Below are positions 17,416-27,599 of a DNA stretch of 64,000 bases, in pieces. Made by a program: the position numbers and the translations under genes. This stretch comes from Planctomycetota bacterium. GTDB taxonomy: Bacteria > Planctomycetota > Planctomycetia > Planctomycetales > Planctomycetaceae. The notes under the pieces were generated by a model, which was not told the origin of the DNA, ran no database searches, and worked only from the letters and a program-made list of their open reading frames with translations. The stretch spans positions 62,001 through 126,000 of the forward strand of contig JAURQH010000021.1 of NCBI GenBank assembly GCA_030836185.1. The letters run 5' to 3'. Position 1 is the first letter of the stretch; each line of letters opens with the position of its first letter.

Positions 17416-18765
17416 TTAATCCTGATCAACAGTGATTTTGTCTTCCACAGAATGAATCCCCGAAAACACCTTCTGGAATTGTTGGTATCGATCACGAACG
17501 ATTTTCAAGTCTTCCGCTTCCGGCAAGGACCGTTCGGCTTCACGGAGGACCATTTCTGCATGTTTACAAATCCCTGTTCGGTCAGTTTTTCGGGTGGCCA
17601 CGTCGGCAAGCATCGTGAGCCTCTCCAAGAGACGAATCAGTACAGAAGCAGTTCCCGAACTGCACTGCCGAATCTGATTCAGGCAAGAATCAAGGACTCC
17701 GTTGAATGTAAAGGGAAAGGCAATCACACGTAATTGCCCCGATTGGTCCTCCCGATAGGGTGAAGGAATTTTACGCCTCGCCAGTTTTGCCAAATCACTT
17801 GATAAATAGTCCAAGCAGGTAATGGCAGTGAAGGGATCGTTTATCCCCGGTGACAAGGCGCGAACGGCAACCTCCACCAACTCATGCACGGCACATTCCA
17901 CATCCTGTCGAGGAGTACGCCGGCTGCCCACAAAGAGTGTTTCGTTGAACTGACGCTTCAGCACGAGTTCAATTTCCTGAAGACCGGCAATACGAAAGAC
18001 TGGCTGGTCTAGCGTGATGAAGTCTCCCGGACGACGTTCGACCAAAACCACAACCTCATATTGAATCGCCAACTCCAACAAACGGTCTGAGTCGATGACT
18101 TGAAGATACCCCTCGCGAGTGGCGTGAATCGTGGTGGTTTCTTTCTGATTGAAGTCTTCGATGGAATAAGAGTTCCCAGATGATTCGTCCCCTGCCCCCA
18201 GATGGTCAGGGAAGAGTGAATCGATTGAGCGCGTTAGCTCATGCGACAACGATTTGATGATCTCAGATGCTTGAATGGCCAACGCCACATGATGCACAAA
18301 ATAAATCAAGACTCCAAAGTTAAAGACCGCAAACGCGACACCCACTGAGACGGAAAGGTGAGGGACAACATCCGTTTCATTTCCCAAATGTCGTAACACC
18401 AAAAAACAATACAGGCTGGGCGCAACAAACGCACCAATAGCGAACTGCGTCACGCGATCTTGCATATAATTTCGTAAGACACGTGAACCATATGATGACG
18501 AAGCGTTTGAGAGGATCAGCACGGTTAAAGAGAAGACAATTCCTGCGACAGTAATCATCGAAGAGGCGATATGACTCAACAATAGTACGGAGATATCACG
18601 AGAAGTGATGAGCCAGGGCAGATACGCAGCGATCCATTGCGCTCCCCAATAATCTAACCACGGGAGGAAAATCGCCAATGCCACCGCTATAGAGACAACA
18701 ATTGTGGGTAGAAACCAGAAACTGGTTCGAAACTGGTCCCATAGATTCAACGTCCGAATTCGCAT
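17416..18765 (-). CDS. DUF2254 family membrane protein
   Basis: This 449-residue protein matches the DUF2254 plan. Four N-terminal membrane helices (about residues 15-160, including FLPTIVVSIAVALAIFLPWL and SMITVAGIVFSLTVLILSNAS) are followed by a soluble region of about 280 residues. Characteristic segments are SSYGSRVLRNYM, TIHATREGYLQVIDSDRLLELA, and EVAVRALSPGINDPFTAITCLDYLS. The family has no assigned function, and the region around SPGINDPFTA is its hallmark. It is followed upstream by the AhpD-like gene on the same strand but about 95 nt away. Confidence 0.88.
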   Translation of the reverse strand: MRIRTLNLWDQFRTSFWFLPTIVVSIAVALAIFLPWLDYWGAQWIAAYLPWLITSRDISVLLLSHIASSMITVAGIVFSLTVLILSNASSSYGSRVLRNYMQDRVTQFAIGAFVAPSLYCFLVLRHLGNETDVVPHLSVSVGVAFAVFNFGVLIYFVHHVALAIQASEIIKSLSHELTRSIDSLFPDHLGAGDESSGNSYSIEDFNQKETTTIHATREGYLQVIDSDRLLELAIQYEVVVLVERRPGDFITLDQPVFRIAGLQEIELVLKRQFNETLFVGSRRTPRQDVECAVHELVEVAVRALSPGINDPFTAITCLDYLSSDLAKLARRKIPSPYREDQSGQLRVIAFPFTFNGVLDSCLNQIRQCSSGTASVLIRLLERLTMLADVATRKTDRTGICKHAEMVLREAERSLPEAEDLKIVRDRYQQFQKVFSGIHSVEDKITVDQD

Positions 18766-18860
18766 AGTAGCAATAGCGTATCTGACGACGTTGACAGGTG
18801 CACGTAAAAATTGTTACGCGAGCTTCGAAGCGTTTCTCCGCAGCGACGACATTCAAAGAC

Positions 18861-19481
18861 TTATCCCGCGATTTGTGTGTACTTCACGCCAGCCTGAATG
18901 ACGGCAGCGACCTGAATGGCTTCCAGTAATTGTTCGTCTGAGATCCCCAGGTTGCGAGCTTTCTTGACATGGCCCGCCGTGCATGGCTTACAAGCGTTTA
19001 TGTCACTAATTGCCGTATTGATGAGTTCCACCATCTTCTCGTCGAAAGAAGTTCCCGAGAAAACGTGAGCCCGAAGTCCAACAGACATTCCGTCAAAAAT
19101 TTCGCTACCGCTGAGATCGCGAAATTTGAAAAACGTGTTGTACATGGAATTGGTACTGACCAAAGAACCGATTTCGGCAAACTGTTCGTCGGTGACCATA
19201 TCACCCGCCCTGTCGCGCAGAAACTTAATCCACGAGTCAGAACCAGCGTTGGCAGCCACGGCAATCGCAATTACCAACCGTTCTCGTTCTGTCAGCTTCC
19301 CTTCGCCCATAACAAACTTTTTGAAGTTCATATAGAAGTCCTGCAAGAATGCAGGAACTCGTCCCATTAACAAAAATGGTTCCGGGATTTCGTCAAGCTC
19401 AAAGACTTCCTTGATGCGACCGTATGTTTGTTGGGCTTTGTCGCTGGCCTCAGATTCTGACAAGGGAGCAATACGAGACAT
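18861..19481 (-). CDS. AhpD-like / carboxymuconolactone decarboxylase family protein
   Basis: This 206-residue helical protein carries the CMD/AhpD redox motif CKPCTAGHV near the C-terminus (Cys164, Cys167, His171). In AhpD this CxxC plus His set reduces AhpC or breaks down peroxides. The N-terminal half (EPFLLMGRVPAFLQDFYMNF, then GKLTERERLVIAIAVA) is typical of the family. The gene lies directly downstream of an AhpC peroxiredoxin on the same strand, which supports a role as its reductant. ATG 19481 is preferred over an in-frame start at 19514. A strong hairpin separates the two genes. Confidence 0.85.
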   Translation of the reverse strand: MSRIAPLSESEASDKAQQTYGRIKEVFELDEIPEPFLLMGRVPAFLQDFYMNFKKFVMGEGKLTERERLVIAIAVAANAGSDSWIKFLRDRAGDMVTDEQFAEIGSLVSTNSMYNTFFKFRDLSGSEIFDGMSVGLRAHVFSGTSFDEKMVELINTAISDINACKPCTAGHVKKARNLGISDEQLLEAIQVAAVIQAGVKYTQIAG

Positions 19482-19523
19482 GGAAAAGTCCTGCGAGTGG
19501 GTTTCGGGAGCCAATCAAACTCG

Positions 19524-19549
19524 AACAGGCCACCCGAAGGCGGCCTGTT
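19524..19549 (-). terminator. UUCG-capped hairpin between ahpC and the AhpD-like gene
   Basis: On the minus strand the transcript would fold an 11-bp stem (outer AACAGGCC / GGCCTGTT, one G-U pair inside) closed by a UUCG tetraloop. The bases after it are only moderately U-rich. It may be a partial terminator that lowers expression of the downstream gene, or an RNA-stability element. Confidence 0.5.
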
Positions 19550-19589
19550 GACGAGTGTCGTTATCGTCGAAAATCGAAACTGAAATTAA

Positions 19590-20132
19590 TCAGTCCAGAG
19601 TTTCATCACCTTTGCTCCAGTTACAGGGGCAAAGTTTGTCAGTCTGTAAAGCATCCAGCACGCGCAGAACTTCGTCAACATTCCGACCAACGGACAGGTC
19701 GTGAATTGCCAACCAGCGAGTCACACCTTCTGGATCGATCAGGAAGATGCCGCGATACGCGATTCCTTTTTCGTCATCCAAGACGCCGTAATCGGTGGAA
19801 AGTTTGAGATTATTATCGGCGAGCATGAGGTATTTCAGTTTCGCGAGATCATCATGAGCATCGCACCAGCCTTTGTGAGAAAAGACGCTATCAGTGCTGG
19901 CCGTCAAAACTTCACACTCACGATCCTGAAATTCGCCGAGGGCATTGTTGAAGGCGACAAGCTCGGTCGGGCAGACAAAAGTGAAATCGAGAGGGTAGAA
20001 GAAGAGGCACACCCATTTCCCCGAATAATCGCCCAATTTCACATCAACGAACTGATCATCAGATCCGTCTTTTGTGCGATCATAAGCCTGAACTGCGAAA
20101 TCGGGAGCCGGTTTTCCAACTTGAACGGTCAT
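19590..20132 (-). CDS. ahpC: Peroxiredoxin, AhpC/Prx1 family
   Basis: This 180-residue thiol peroxidase has the peroxidatic motif DFTFVCPTE (Cys54) and reduces H2O2, organic peroxides and peroxynitrite. The C-terminal region reads LCPCNWSKG, so the resolving position has two cysteines (168 and 170) where many AhpC proteins have VCP followed by a non-Cys residue. Length and order are as expected for a typical 2-Cys peroxiredoxin. The AhpD-like gene downstream is the likely electron donor, since no ahpF is seen. Confidence 0.93.
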   Translation of the reverse strand: MTVQVGKPAPDFAVQAYDRTKDGSDDQFVDVKLGDYSGKWVCLFFYPLDFTFVCPTELVAFNNALGEFQDRECEVLTASTDSVFSHKGWCDAHDDLAKLKYLMLADNNLKLSTDYGVLDDEKGIAYRGIFLIDPEGVTRWLAIHDLSVGRNVDEVLRVLDALQTDKLCPCNWSKGDETLD

Positions 20133-20495
20133 TTTCTGTCGAACTTTCTTGGTCTGAATTTGGTGAATGTGGGTCAGAGTAAAACACTTCTCAACATCAT
20201 AGGCGTAATGAACGGGAAAAAAAACCGAATCCGAGATTGCAGCTCTCTCAATAAGTTATGTTTCCTCTTCGCAGATGCTTCTTGCGTCGGGAATTTCTCC
20301 CGACTATGCTGAGGTATCACGAAGTTTCTTGTGAATCTGACTTCACTCGAAGACAATTAGGATGCTTCGTGAACAGGCCAACCCTTCAGAATGATTTCGT
20401 ATTTTCCAGACACTACAAAGCTTCATTGCCCGACTCATTATCATTGGTCACCGGCATGAATCATTGGCCCCTTTGAACCGGGATAATCGGGTTCC
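20133..20495. other. Divergent intergenic region, ahpC / TPR operon
   Basis: About 360 nt between divergent genes, so it should contain both promoters. It holds one clear short hairpin (20286-20304: GTCGGGA, five-base loop, TCCCGAC). I see no recognisable riboswitch, and no OxyR or Fur site that I can defend. Confidence 0.5.
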
Positions 20496-23400
20496 ATGAA
20501 ACGACACCTATATTATTTGATCGCTGTTACTGTTGGCGTCTTCGTGCAGTCCTTACACGCCGCAGAGCCATACCTTGAGTTAATCCAGGCGATGCGCAAT
20601 CGGGGATTCTCGGATACCGCCCTCGACTATATCGAAGATCTGCGGACCCGGAACGACTTACCAGCCGATGTCAAAGCGCGTTTGTCTTTCGAAGAATTCA
20701 AGGTTCATCAACAGTCGGCTCGACTGGCAAAAACAGTTGAGTTGAAACAGGCAGCCCTCGAAAAAGCGCTCGCCTCTTTAGAACGATTTTCCAAAGAGAG
20801 CCCCAATCATCCGCTTGCCGGTTCGGCGAATTCAGAAAGAGCGGGTATCTTTCTCGATAAAGCGAAGGCCTTAATCTGGGAAAGCCGTAGCGAAAAGAAT
20901 GTCGCCAAAAAGAAAAAACAACAAGAGGAAGCGCGTGGGCACATTGCCAAAGCACGCGATGTCTATCAAACCGCCAGAGATCAATTTGAAAAAGCTTACG
21001 CCGCTTTTAAAGGACAATTTCTCGACGAGAAGAAGGACGAAGAAAAGTTCAAAACCCGCAAGGATGCCGAACAAAACTTCATTCAGGCTCAATTCGATCT
21101 CGCATTGTGTTCTTATCAGGAAGCACGGACCTTTGACGACGGTTCGCAACCCTACCTCGCCGGACTCTCAAAAGCGGCTGAACAATTTGAAGCCATTCAC
21201 TCCAAGTATCGATCACAAGGTGCCGGGTTGTACTCGCGAATCATGCAAGGAAAATGTTTCGAGGAACAAGCCGAACTTGGGCGCGCGCTTGGTATCTATG
21301 ATGAGCTTCTCGGCCACCCCGGCGAATCAGACACGATGAAGATGCTGAAGTCTCAGACATTCTTCTTCAAACTCATTGTGTTAAACAAACCCGAAAAATC
21401 TGATCACAAGTTGGTCGTGTCTGAAGCAACCAAATGGTTGCAAGAAAACCGCCGCGAATCGAAAACGTCTTACGGTCTGGGAATTCAATGGGAACGAGCT
21501 CGTGCTTTGGAGATCCTCGGGAGTCAAGGCGACCTCCCCAAAGAAGAACAACAAGGATATCTCGAATCTGCGTTTAGTGAAGCACGTGAGTTGGCACTTT
21601 ACGCGGGTGAATTTCGCGACCCGGCAACCGCCATGGTTCAACGACTTGAACCTCTTGTGAGTGGCGAAAGTGGTGATCCCAAGAATTTTGGTGTCGCGCT
21701 TTCTGTTGCCAAAAATAAAGTCCGGCAACATGCCGAATTCTCCAAGAAAGTCAAAGCGGCACAAAATGACTCGCAAAAACAGGCGGCACAATCCTCCTTC
21801 GATCTCCACCTCAAAGAGACAGAGCGAATTATTCGACTCGGCCTGTCGCTGATTGAAGGTGGCGAAAAACCAGGCGAGATTGCCTCCATGCAATACTTTC
21901 TCGCGTTCACATTGTATTACGCGAAAAAACAATACGATGCCGCGGCTGTTGCAGATTTCATCGTACGGACTGCCTCGGAAGATCAGGCCATTCAAGCACA
22001 AGATGCCGCGTATTTGGCCTTGGGAGCACTCAGTCAGATTTATTATGCGAAGCCAACTGCACAACGAGATGCAGAACGGCAAATGATGTCCGATGCGGCA
22101 AGTCTGCTTGCCAGTCGTTGGCCCGAGAGTGGCAAGGCTGATGATGCTCGTCTCATTCTTGGCGATATCTACCGCGGCGCCGGTGAGCCACTGGAAGCGG
22201 TCAAATATTTTAATGCCGTGAACGACACGCATCCGCGTCATCAGGAAGCCGTCCTCAAAGCGGGGCAGGAATTGTGGGTCGCCTATCTCCGCGAACTCCA
22301 AAAGCTGGAAGCGGAACGGCTAGAAAAAGCCAAGCTGGACGATCTTGCCGCCCGAGCGGAAAAACGGATCAAGGAAGGCATGGTCTTGGTCGAAAAGGGG
22401 CTTTCCAGTGAAGGGACCCCGACAGACATCTATGTTCTCGCAAAAGTCACACTCGTTGAAATCCTGAACGCCAAAGGACAAGAAGCAGAATCGATCAAAC
22501 TATTGAACGAAGGCGATCACAACATTATCAAGCATGTGAGCGTCGAGAACGAAGCCAACCGACCTCAACGTGGTCCCCAAAGCCGTCCCGTCGCGATTCA
22601 GGTTTATCAACTCTTGCTTCGTACCTACATGGGCTTGGGGAAAATTGACGAAGCGATCAAAACCATGGGCGACCTTGAAGTTGTTGCCGGTAGCGAAAAC
22701 CCCGATGCACTCACTCAAATCTACATTCAGCTCGGCTTCAAGCTCAAGGAAGAGATTGATCGCTTGAGGGCTGAAGGAAATCAGGAACGACTCGATACCG
22801 TGATGGCAGCGTTCGACCGTTTTCTGCAAGCACTATCTGAGCGGGACAGCGGTCTCGACTACAGCTCTTTACTTTGGATTGCCGAATCATATGCCAACTT
22901 GGGTGATGGCGTCGAAGGCGATACATCTGCCGCAGCAGCTTACTACGACAAAGCGGCTGCCGCTTACGACAAAATTATCGAGAAGGGAAAAGGCAATGCC
23001 GACTTCATCGACCCCGCCTACATCCCCAGTATTAACACACGCATCGCGGTTTTACAGAAACGTCAAGGGAATTATGAAGAGGCGTTCAAAACGATTGCAG
23101 AGGTTCTTGCCGGGAATGCCAAGCAACTCGACGCACAAATGGAAGCCGCTCTGATCCTTAAGGAATGGGCCGAGATCAGTGGCGAGAATCAAAAATATCT
23201 CGATGCCGTAATGGGAAACAAGCAGAAGGACCAAACAATCACGACCGGAACTTCGGTGTATGGATTCGGTCAACTCGGATTGCTCATTCAGCAGGTCATG
23301 AGTAACCCCAATTCCACAATTCCCAATATTCGTGAGCGATATTACGACGTGCTCTACGAGATGGGCGACTCGTTATACCAATATGGAAAATCTCTGAGTG

Positions 23401-24158
23401 GAGATGAGCAGAAAGATTTCTTCGTCCGTGCTAAAAGTACGCTGTATCAATTCGCCTTGAACAGCACCCCCGATGTCGATAACGAGACTTGGACGAAGTT
23501 CGACAGCCTCTATCTCGACGTTCAAAATTCACTGGGTGAAATTCCCGAACCGCTGGAGCGTCCCACGGCAGTTGCCGGAACGGACGGACAACCGCCCAGT
23601 AAAACCACGGCTAATATCGAGGACGAATATAACTCCGCAGACTTAGAGGGTCAGGGGGAAATTATCGACACCCCCGTCGAAGAACCGACAGGGCCAAATT
23701 ATATGCTGGCCGCCATTGCCGTCCTGGTTTGTGCGGGAATGGGAGTGGGGCTCTTTTTCCTCATCAAACCCAAGAAAAAAGCACGCCGTAGAGTTCCCGG
23801 ACGCGATGACGATACTCCCGTCACGATTGGAGCACCGAGTGCCGCTCCAGCAAAGAAAGCCGCCGCCCAACCTCGTCCTCAAAAACAGTCGGCACCTCAA
23901 ATCGAGACCAAACCGGCAAAAGCCCCTCCCGCAAAATCGCAGCAGGCCGAAAAATCAAAAGCGAAACCTCAGGAACAACCGGCACCTGCGAAAAAGCCCG
24001 CTGCCGGAGCTGCTTCTGCGGAACAGCCTGTCAAAAAGAAAAAAACGGTGGCCGATTTAACGCCAGAAGAAAAAGCCGCTTTGAAGAAGAAAATTCTGGC
24101 CAAGAAAAAAGCCGAGGCGGCCAAAGCCGCAGAAGCCAAAAAGTCTGAAGATTCTTGA
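20496..24158 (+). CDS. Large periplasmic TPR protein with C-terminal membrane anchor
   Basis: This 1220-residue protein has a signal peptide (residues 1-22, ending SLHAA), then about 1040 residues of alpha-helical repeats of TPR type (for example AVADFIVRTASEDQAIQ, DARLILGDIYRGAGEPLEAVKYF and RIAVLQKRQGNYEEAFKTIAEV). A membrane helix follows near 1063-1085 (YMLAAIAVLVCAGMGVGLFF) and then about 135 cytoplasmic residues rich in Lys, Ala, Pro and Gln. The repeats would therefore sit in the periplasm and the basic tail in the cytoplasm. It heads a plus-strand cluster with a second TPR protein and ExbB/ExbD/ExbD, so a scaffold for that proton-driven complex is the best guess. No catalytic domain is visible. 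Confidence 0.82.
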   Translation: MKRHLYYLIAVTVGVFVQSLHAAEPYLELIQAMRNRGFSDTALDYIEDLRTRNDLPADVKARLSFEEFKVHQQSARLAKTVELKQAALEKALASLERFSKESPNHPLAGSANSERAGIFLDKAKALIWESRSEKNVAKKKKQQEEARGHIAKARDVYQTARDQFEKAYAAFKGQFLDEKKDEEKFKTRKDAEQNFIQAQFDLALCSYQEARTFDDGSQPYLAGLSKAAEQFEAIHSKYRSQGAGLYSRIMQGKCFEEQAELGRALGIYDELLGHPGESDTMKMLKSQTFFFKLIVLNKPEKSDHKLVVSEATKWLQENRRESKTSYGLGIQWERARALEILGSQGDLPKEEQQGYLESAFSEARELALYAGEFRDPATAMVQRLEPLVSGESGDPKNFGVALSVAKNKVRQHAEFSKKVKAAQNDSQKQAAQSSFDLHLKETERIIRLGLSLIEGGEKPGEIASMQYFLAFTLYYAKKQYDAAAVADFIVRTASEDQAIQAQDAAYLALGALSQIYYAKPTAQRDAERQMMSDAASLLASRWPESGKADDARLILGDIYRGAGEPLEAVKYFNAVNDTHPRHQEAVLKAGQELWVAYLRELQKLEAERLEKAKLDDLAARAEKRIKEGMVLVEKGLSSEGTPTDIYVLAKVTLVEILNAKGQEAESIKLLNEGDHNIIKHVSVENEANRPQRGPQSRPVAIQVYQLLLRTYMGLGKIDEAIKTMGDLEVVAGSENPDALTQIYIQLGFKLKEEIDRLRAEGNQERLDTVMAAFDRFLQALSERDSGLDYSSLLWIAESYANLGDGVEGDTSAAAAYYDKAAAAYDKIIEKGKGNADFIDPAYIPSINTRIAVLQKRQGNYEEAFKTIAEVLAGNAKQLDAQMEAALILKEWAEISGENQKYLDAVMGNKQKDQTITTGTSVYGFGQLGLLIQQVMSNPNSTIPNIRERYYDVLYEMGDSLYQYGKSLSGDEQKDFFVRAKSTLYQFALNSTPDVDNETWTKFDSLYLDVQNSLGEIPEPLERPTAVAGTDGQPPSKTTANIEDEYNSADLEGQGEIIDTPVEEPTGPNYMLAAIAVLVCAGMGVGLFFLIKPKKKARRRVPGRDDDTPVTIGAPSAAPAKKAAAQPRPQKQSAPQIETKPAKAPPAKSQQAEKSKAKPQEQPAPAKKPAAGAASAEQPVKKKKTVADLTPEEKAALKKKILAKKKAEAAKAAEAKKSEDS

Positions 24159-24183
24159 ACCGACACCTTGCCCAAATCTGAAG

Positions 24184-24200
24184 TCTCATTCTGAATGAGA
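24184..24200 (+). other. Short hairpin between the two TPR genes
   Basis: A perfect 7-bp palindrome (TCTCATT, CTG loop, AATGAGA) in the 66-nt gap. There is no U-tract, so it is not a standard terminator; it could stabilise processed mRNA ends. Confidence 0.4.
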
Positions 24201-24224
24201 TAACAAATACGTTGGAGATTTATT

Positions 24225-25268
24225 ATGAAATCAGTTTCGCTGCGATCACTGCTCAGTTGTGCTGCCGTAGTGTTCAGCCTTTCGTCAGCTTACGCGGTCG
24301 ATACCATCTATATTGATGGTGCTTCTGCCGCTCGTGGAACAATTACCAGCTACACCAAAGATGTGGTTAAGATTCAACAAGGGAGCAACGAACGGGAAAT
24401 TCCCGTCAATACGATTACTTCTCTAAACTGGGATGGCGAACCGCTCGATCTCAAAAATGCACGTAGCAGTGAAAAAAGTGGAAATGTGACGAAGTCACTC
24501 GAACTGTATCAGAAAGTGAAAGACAATCTGGCAGGTCTCTCTAAAGATGCCCAGGCTGATCTTGATTATCTCATGGCACGAGCAAGAGCACGGTTGGCCA
24601 TTACGAACCCAGCCAAAGCAGATGAAGCCATCAAAGCACTCGAAGGATTCAAAACCGCCAACGGAAATCACTTCCGCTATTACGAACTGCAACAGTATCT
24701 GGGTCAGTTGTATGCCGCCAAAGGAGACACTGCCAAAGCGACCGCCGCGTTCAATGAAATGAAATCGGCTCCTTACAAAGATTATCAAATGGCCGCTCAA
24801 ATTTTGGCCGCTGATACACTCCTTGCCAGTGGTGATGTGGACAAGGCCAAAGCCGATTATCAGGCCGTGGCCAACATGGCCACAAATTCTCAACAGGAAT
24901 TAAACCGTAAGAACGAAGCACGGCTTGGCTTGGCATTCTGTCAGACTAAACAGGGACAACCGGCAGATGCCGTAAAAATTGCCAATGAAGTCATCGGCGA
25001 AACAGAACCAACCCAAGCCGCCGTCCAAGCGAGGGCCTTTCTTCGCAAAGGTGACGCACTGGTCGCCCTGGAAAAACCTCAACAAGCCGTAATTGCCTAT
25101 CTTGCCGTCGATTTACTGTTTGCTTCCGAGCCAAGTTTGCACGCGGAAGCTTTGCACCACCTCTCCACGCTGTGGACTCAGGTTGGAAAAGCGGATCGAG
25201 CGTCAGATGCGCAGGCCCGATTGCGGAGCCAATACCCGGAAAGCTCTTGGGCCAATGGTGGAAAATAA
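24225..25268 (+). CDS. Periplasmic TPR-repeat protein
   Basis: This 347-residue protein starts at ATG 24225 with GGAG seven bases upstream. A signal peptide (residues 1-26, ending SSAYAV) is followed by a short beta-rich section (TIYIDGASAARGTITSYTK, then REIPVNTITSLNWDG), reminiscent of a small SH3-like or Sm-like fold, and then TPR-like helices to the end (LAITNPAKADEAIKALEGF, GLAFCQTKQGQPADAVKIA). Its TPR region, order and spacing suggest it works with the large TPR protein upstream and the ExbB/ExbD set downstream. Family and ligand are unknown. Confidence 0.82.
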   Translation: MKSVSLRSLLSCAAVVFSLSSAYAVDTIYIDGASAARGTITSYTKDVVKIQQGSNEREIPVNTITSLNWDGEPLDLKNARSSEKSGNVTKSLELYQKVKDNLAGLSKDAQADLDYLMARARARLAITNPAKADEAIKALEGFKTANGNHFRYYELQQYLGQLYAAKGDTAKATAAFNEMKSAPYKDYQMAAQILAADTLLASGDVDKAKADYQAVANMATNSQQELNRKNEARLGLAFCQTKQGQPADAVKIANEVIGETEPTQAAVQARAFLRKGDALVALEKPQQAVIAYLAVDLLFASEPSLHAEALHHLSTLWTQVGKADRASDAQARLRSQYPESSWANGGK

Positions 25269-25532
25269 ATCGGTCATCGTGATTTTGCGATTTGCGTTGT
25301 AAACTGACCTCTCAAGACACTTTACAAACAGATTCCGTCAGATCCTTGTATTGCACTCTGGAACGACGTTCAATGGCACATTAAACTAATAGCCAACCTG
25401 AAAGAAAGGATGTCTTCGATTTCTGAGCAAGGCTGCTCACCCGCGGAACCCAAATTTCATACAGCAAGCTCTCATCAGCATGCTGATCAAAACAACGACT
25501 TCACAGACACCCGAGAAAAGAGGAATTTACCC
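25269..25532 (+). other. Gap between the TPR genes and exbB
   Basis: About 265 nt. An open frame runs through the second half from 25410, but it lacks codon character and a ribosome site, and exbB most likely starts at 25533. This gap may contain a separate promoter for the exbBDD genes. I see no clear terminator. Confidence 0.4.
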
Positions 25533-26384
<852 letters not shown>

Positions 26385-26425
26385 TCTTCCGGCCCGTCCG
26401 GTGACCTTGGTGTGGAGAGAGTTCG

Positions 26426-26905
26426 ATGAAATTCAAAAAAGCCGATGTGGCGACTGCCGAAATTGACATGACTCCGATGATTGACATCGTGTTTCAGTTG
26501 ATCGCATTTTTTATGGTGATTACCAATTTCGAGCAAACGCAGGCAGACGAACGAGTCATTCTTCCCAAAGACTCACTCGCGATGCCTCCCAAAGTGAAGC
26601 GGGAAGACGAGTTGACCATCAACATCGGTTTTGAACGCAATCTGGAGGGCGAGAAAGTTGATCCCCAAGCCTATATTTTCTGGCCGGGTGAGAAAATTCG
26701 CCTCGATGGGTTAGAAGCCAAACTCCGCTTGGAAGCGCAGATCTATCGTGATGAAGGCAAAGAGATCTCAGAGATAACTGTGGTGATTCGAGCGGATGCC
26801 GAGGTTCCCACGGGTATCGTTCAGGGCGTGATTAAGCTTGCCCAGAAGGATGGTATCATGTTTGAAAAATTTGCCATCAAAGCTCAACAATCGGTAGAAC
26901 CATAA
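26426..26905 (+). CDS. exbD: Biopolymer transport protein ExbD/TolR, first copy
   Basis: This 159-residue ExbD/TolR protein has a short cytoplasmic start, one membrane helix carrying the proton-accepting Asp in MTPMIDIVFQLIAFFMVI, and a periplasmic domain. It starts 41 nt after exbB and would form the inner pore element of the ExbB5-ExbD2 type motor. The periplasmic domain ends IMFEKFAIKAQQSVEP, as is common in the family. It differs clearly from the second copy, so the two could form a heterodimer in one motor. Confidence 0.92.
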   Translation: MKFKKADVATAEIDMTPMIDIVFQLIAFFMVITNFEQTQADERVILPKDSLAMPPKVKREDELTINIGFERNLEGEKVDPQAYIFWPGEKIRLDGLEAKLRLEAQIYRDEGKEISEITVVIRADAEVPTGIVQGVIKLAQKDGIMFEKFAIKAQQSVEP

Positions 26906-26941
26906 GTCTTCACAGACTCCTCGATAAGAAGAAGTGTCGTT

Positions 26942-27481
26942 ATGAAAATTCGTGGAAAACGATCGACGGAAAAAATCGAACCGCAAATGGCGCCCATGAT
27001 TGATGTGGTGTTCCAGTTGCTGATCTTCTTCATGCTCACATTGAAAATTGTCGAGCCTGAAGGCGATTTCACCGTCAACATGCCAATCGGTCAATCCGCT
27101 GCCGAAAGCGATAGTCCCAAACCGCCCGTCATTAAGGTCCGCATGAAGGCCGATGAAAACGGTGAAATGTATTCGATGACCATCGCGAATAAAGAACTCT
27201 TCGCCAGCGCTCCGGGTGCCTCTCAAGAAGAGAAATCGAGCAACGCATTCAAACGCTTGAATAGCGAAATATTGAACGCCATCGGCTCGCCGGGCAACCC
27301 GCTTGCCGAGGACCAAGAAGTCGAACTCGATCCTGATTATGCGTTGAATTCGAAGTATCTGATCAACGCCATTGGTGCGTGTCGTGGTCGCGTACAACGG
27401 GTGAATGGGCAGGCACGCATGATCGATTACATCAAGAACATCAAGTTTGCTTCCCCGCGTCCAGAAGAGGCTGGCGGCTAA
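26942..27481 (+). CDS. exbD: Biopolymer transport protein ExbD/TolR, second copy
   Basis: This second ExbD is 179 residues, starting 36 nt after the first. The membrane helix has the conserved Asp in MAPMIDVVFQLLIFFML. Its periplasmic domain is longer than that of the first copy and contains an extra stretch (SAPGASQEEKSSNAFKRLN). Both ExbD copies keep the key Asp, so neither looks degenerate. A two-ExbD arrangement with one ExbB is frequent in planctomycetes. No TonB or TolA is visible here, so the energy receiver is unknown; the TPR proteins are candidates. Confidence 0.92.
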   Translation: MKIRGKRSTEKIEPQMAPMIDVVFQLLIFFMLTLKIVEPEGDFTVNMPIGQSAAESDSPKPPVIKVRMKADENGEMYSMTIANKELFASAPGASQEEKSSNAFKRLNSEILNAIGSPGNPLAEDQEVELDPDYALNSKYLINAIGACRGRVQRVNGQARMIDYIKNIKFASPRPEEAGG

Positions 27482-27599
27482 CCGTTCGCTTCGGGCCAGA
27501 ATATGGCTCACTCCAAGAAATTGAGCGCATTGCTGCCCAGTTTTTCCTACAATCAATCTAACTTGCCACGTATTGATTGTGCTTTGGGAGATCTGTTGG

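Noticed and set aside
21381-22301. A 306-codon open frame on the minus strand inside the large TPR gene
   Set aside because: It is antisense to a long gene with signal peptide and repeat structure. The predicted protein is Cys/Phe/Arg-rich without domain character and has no ribosome site.
26768-27556. A 262-codon minus-strand frame over the two exbD genes
   Set aside because: Both exbD genes are unmistakable. The antisense frame is a codon-bias shadow with His/Phe/Arg-rich content.
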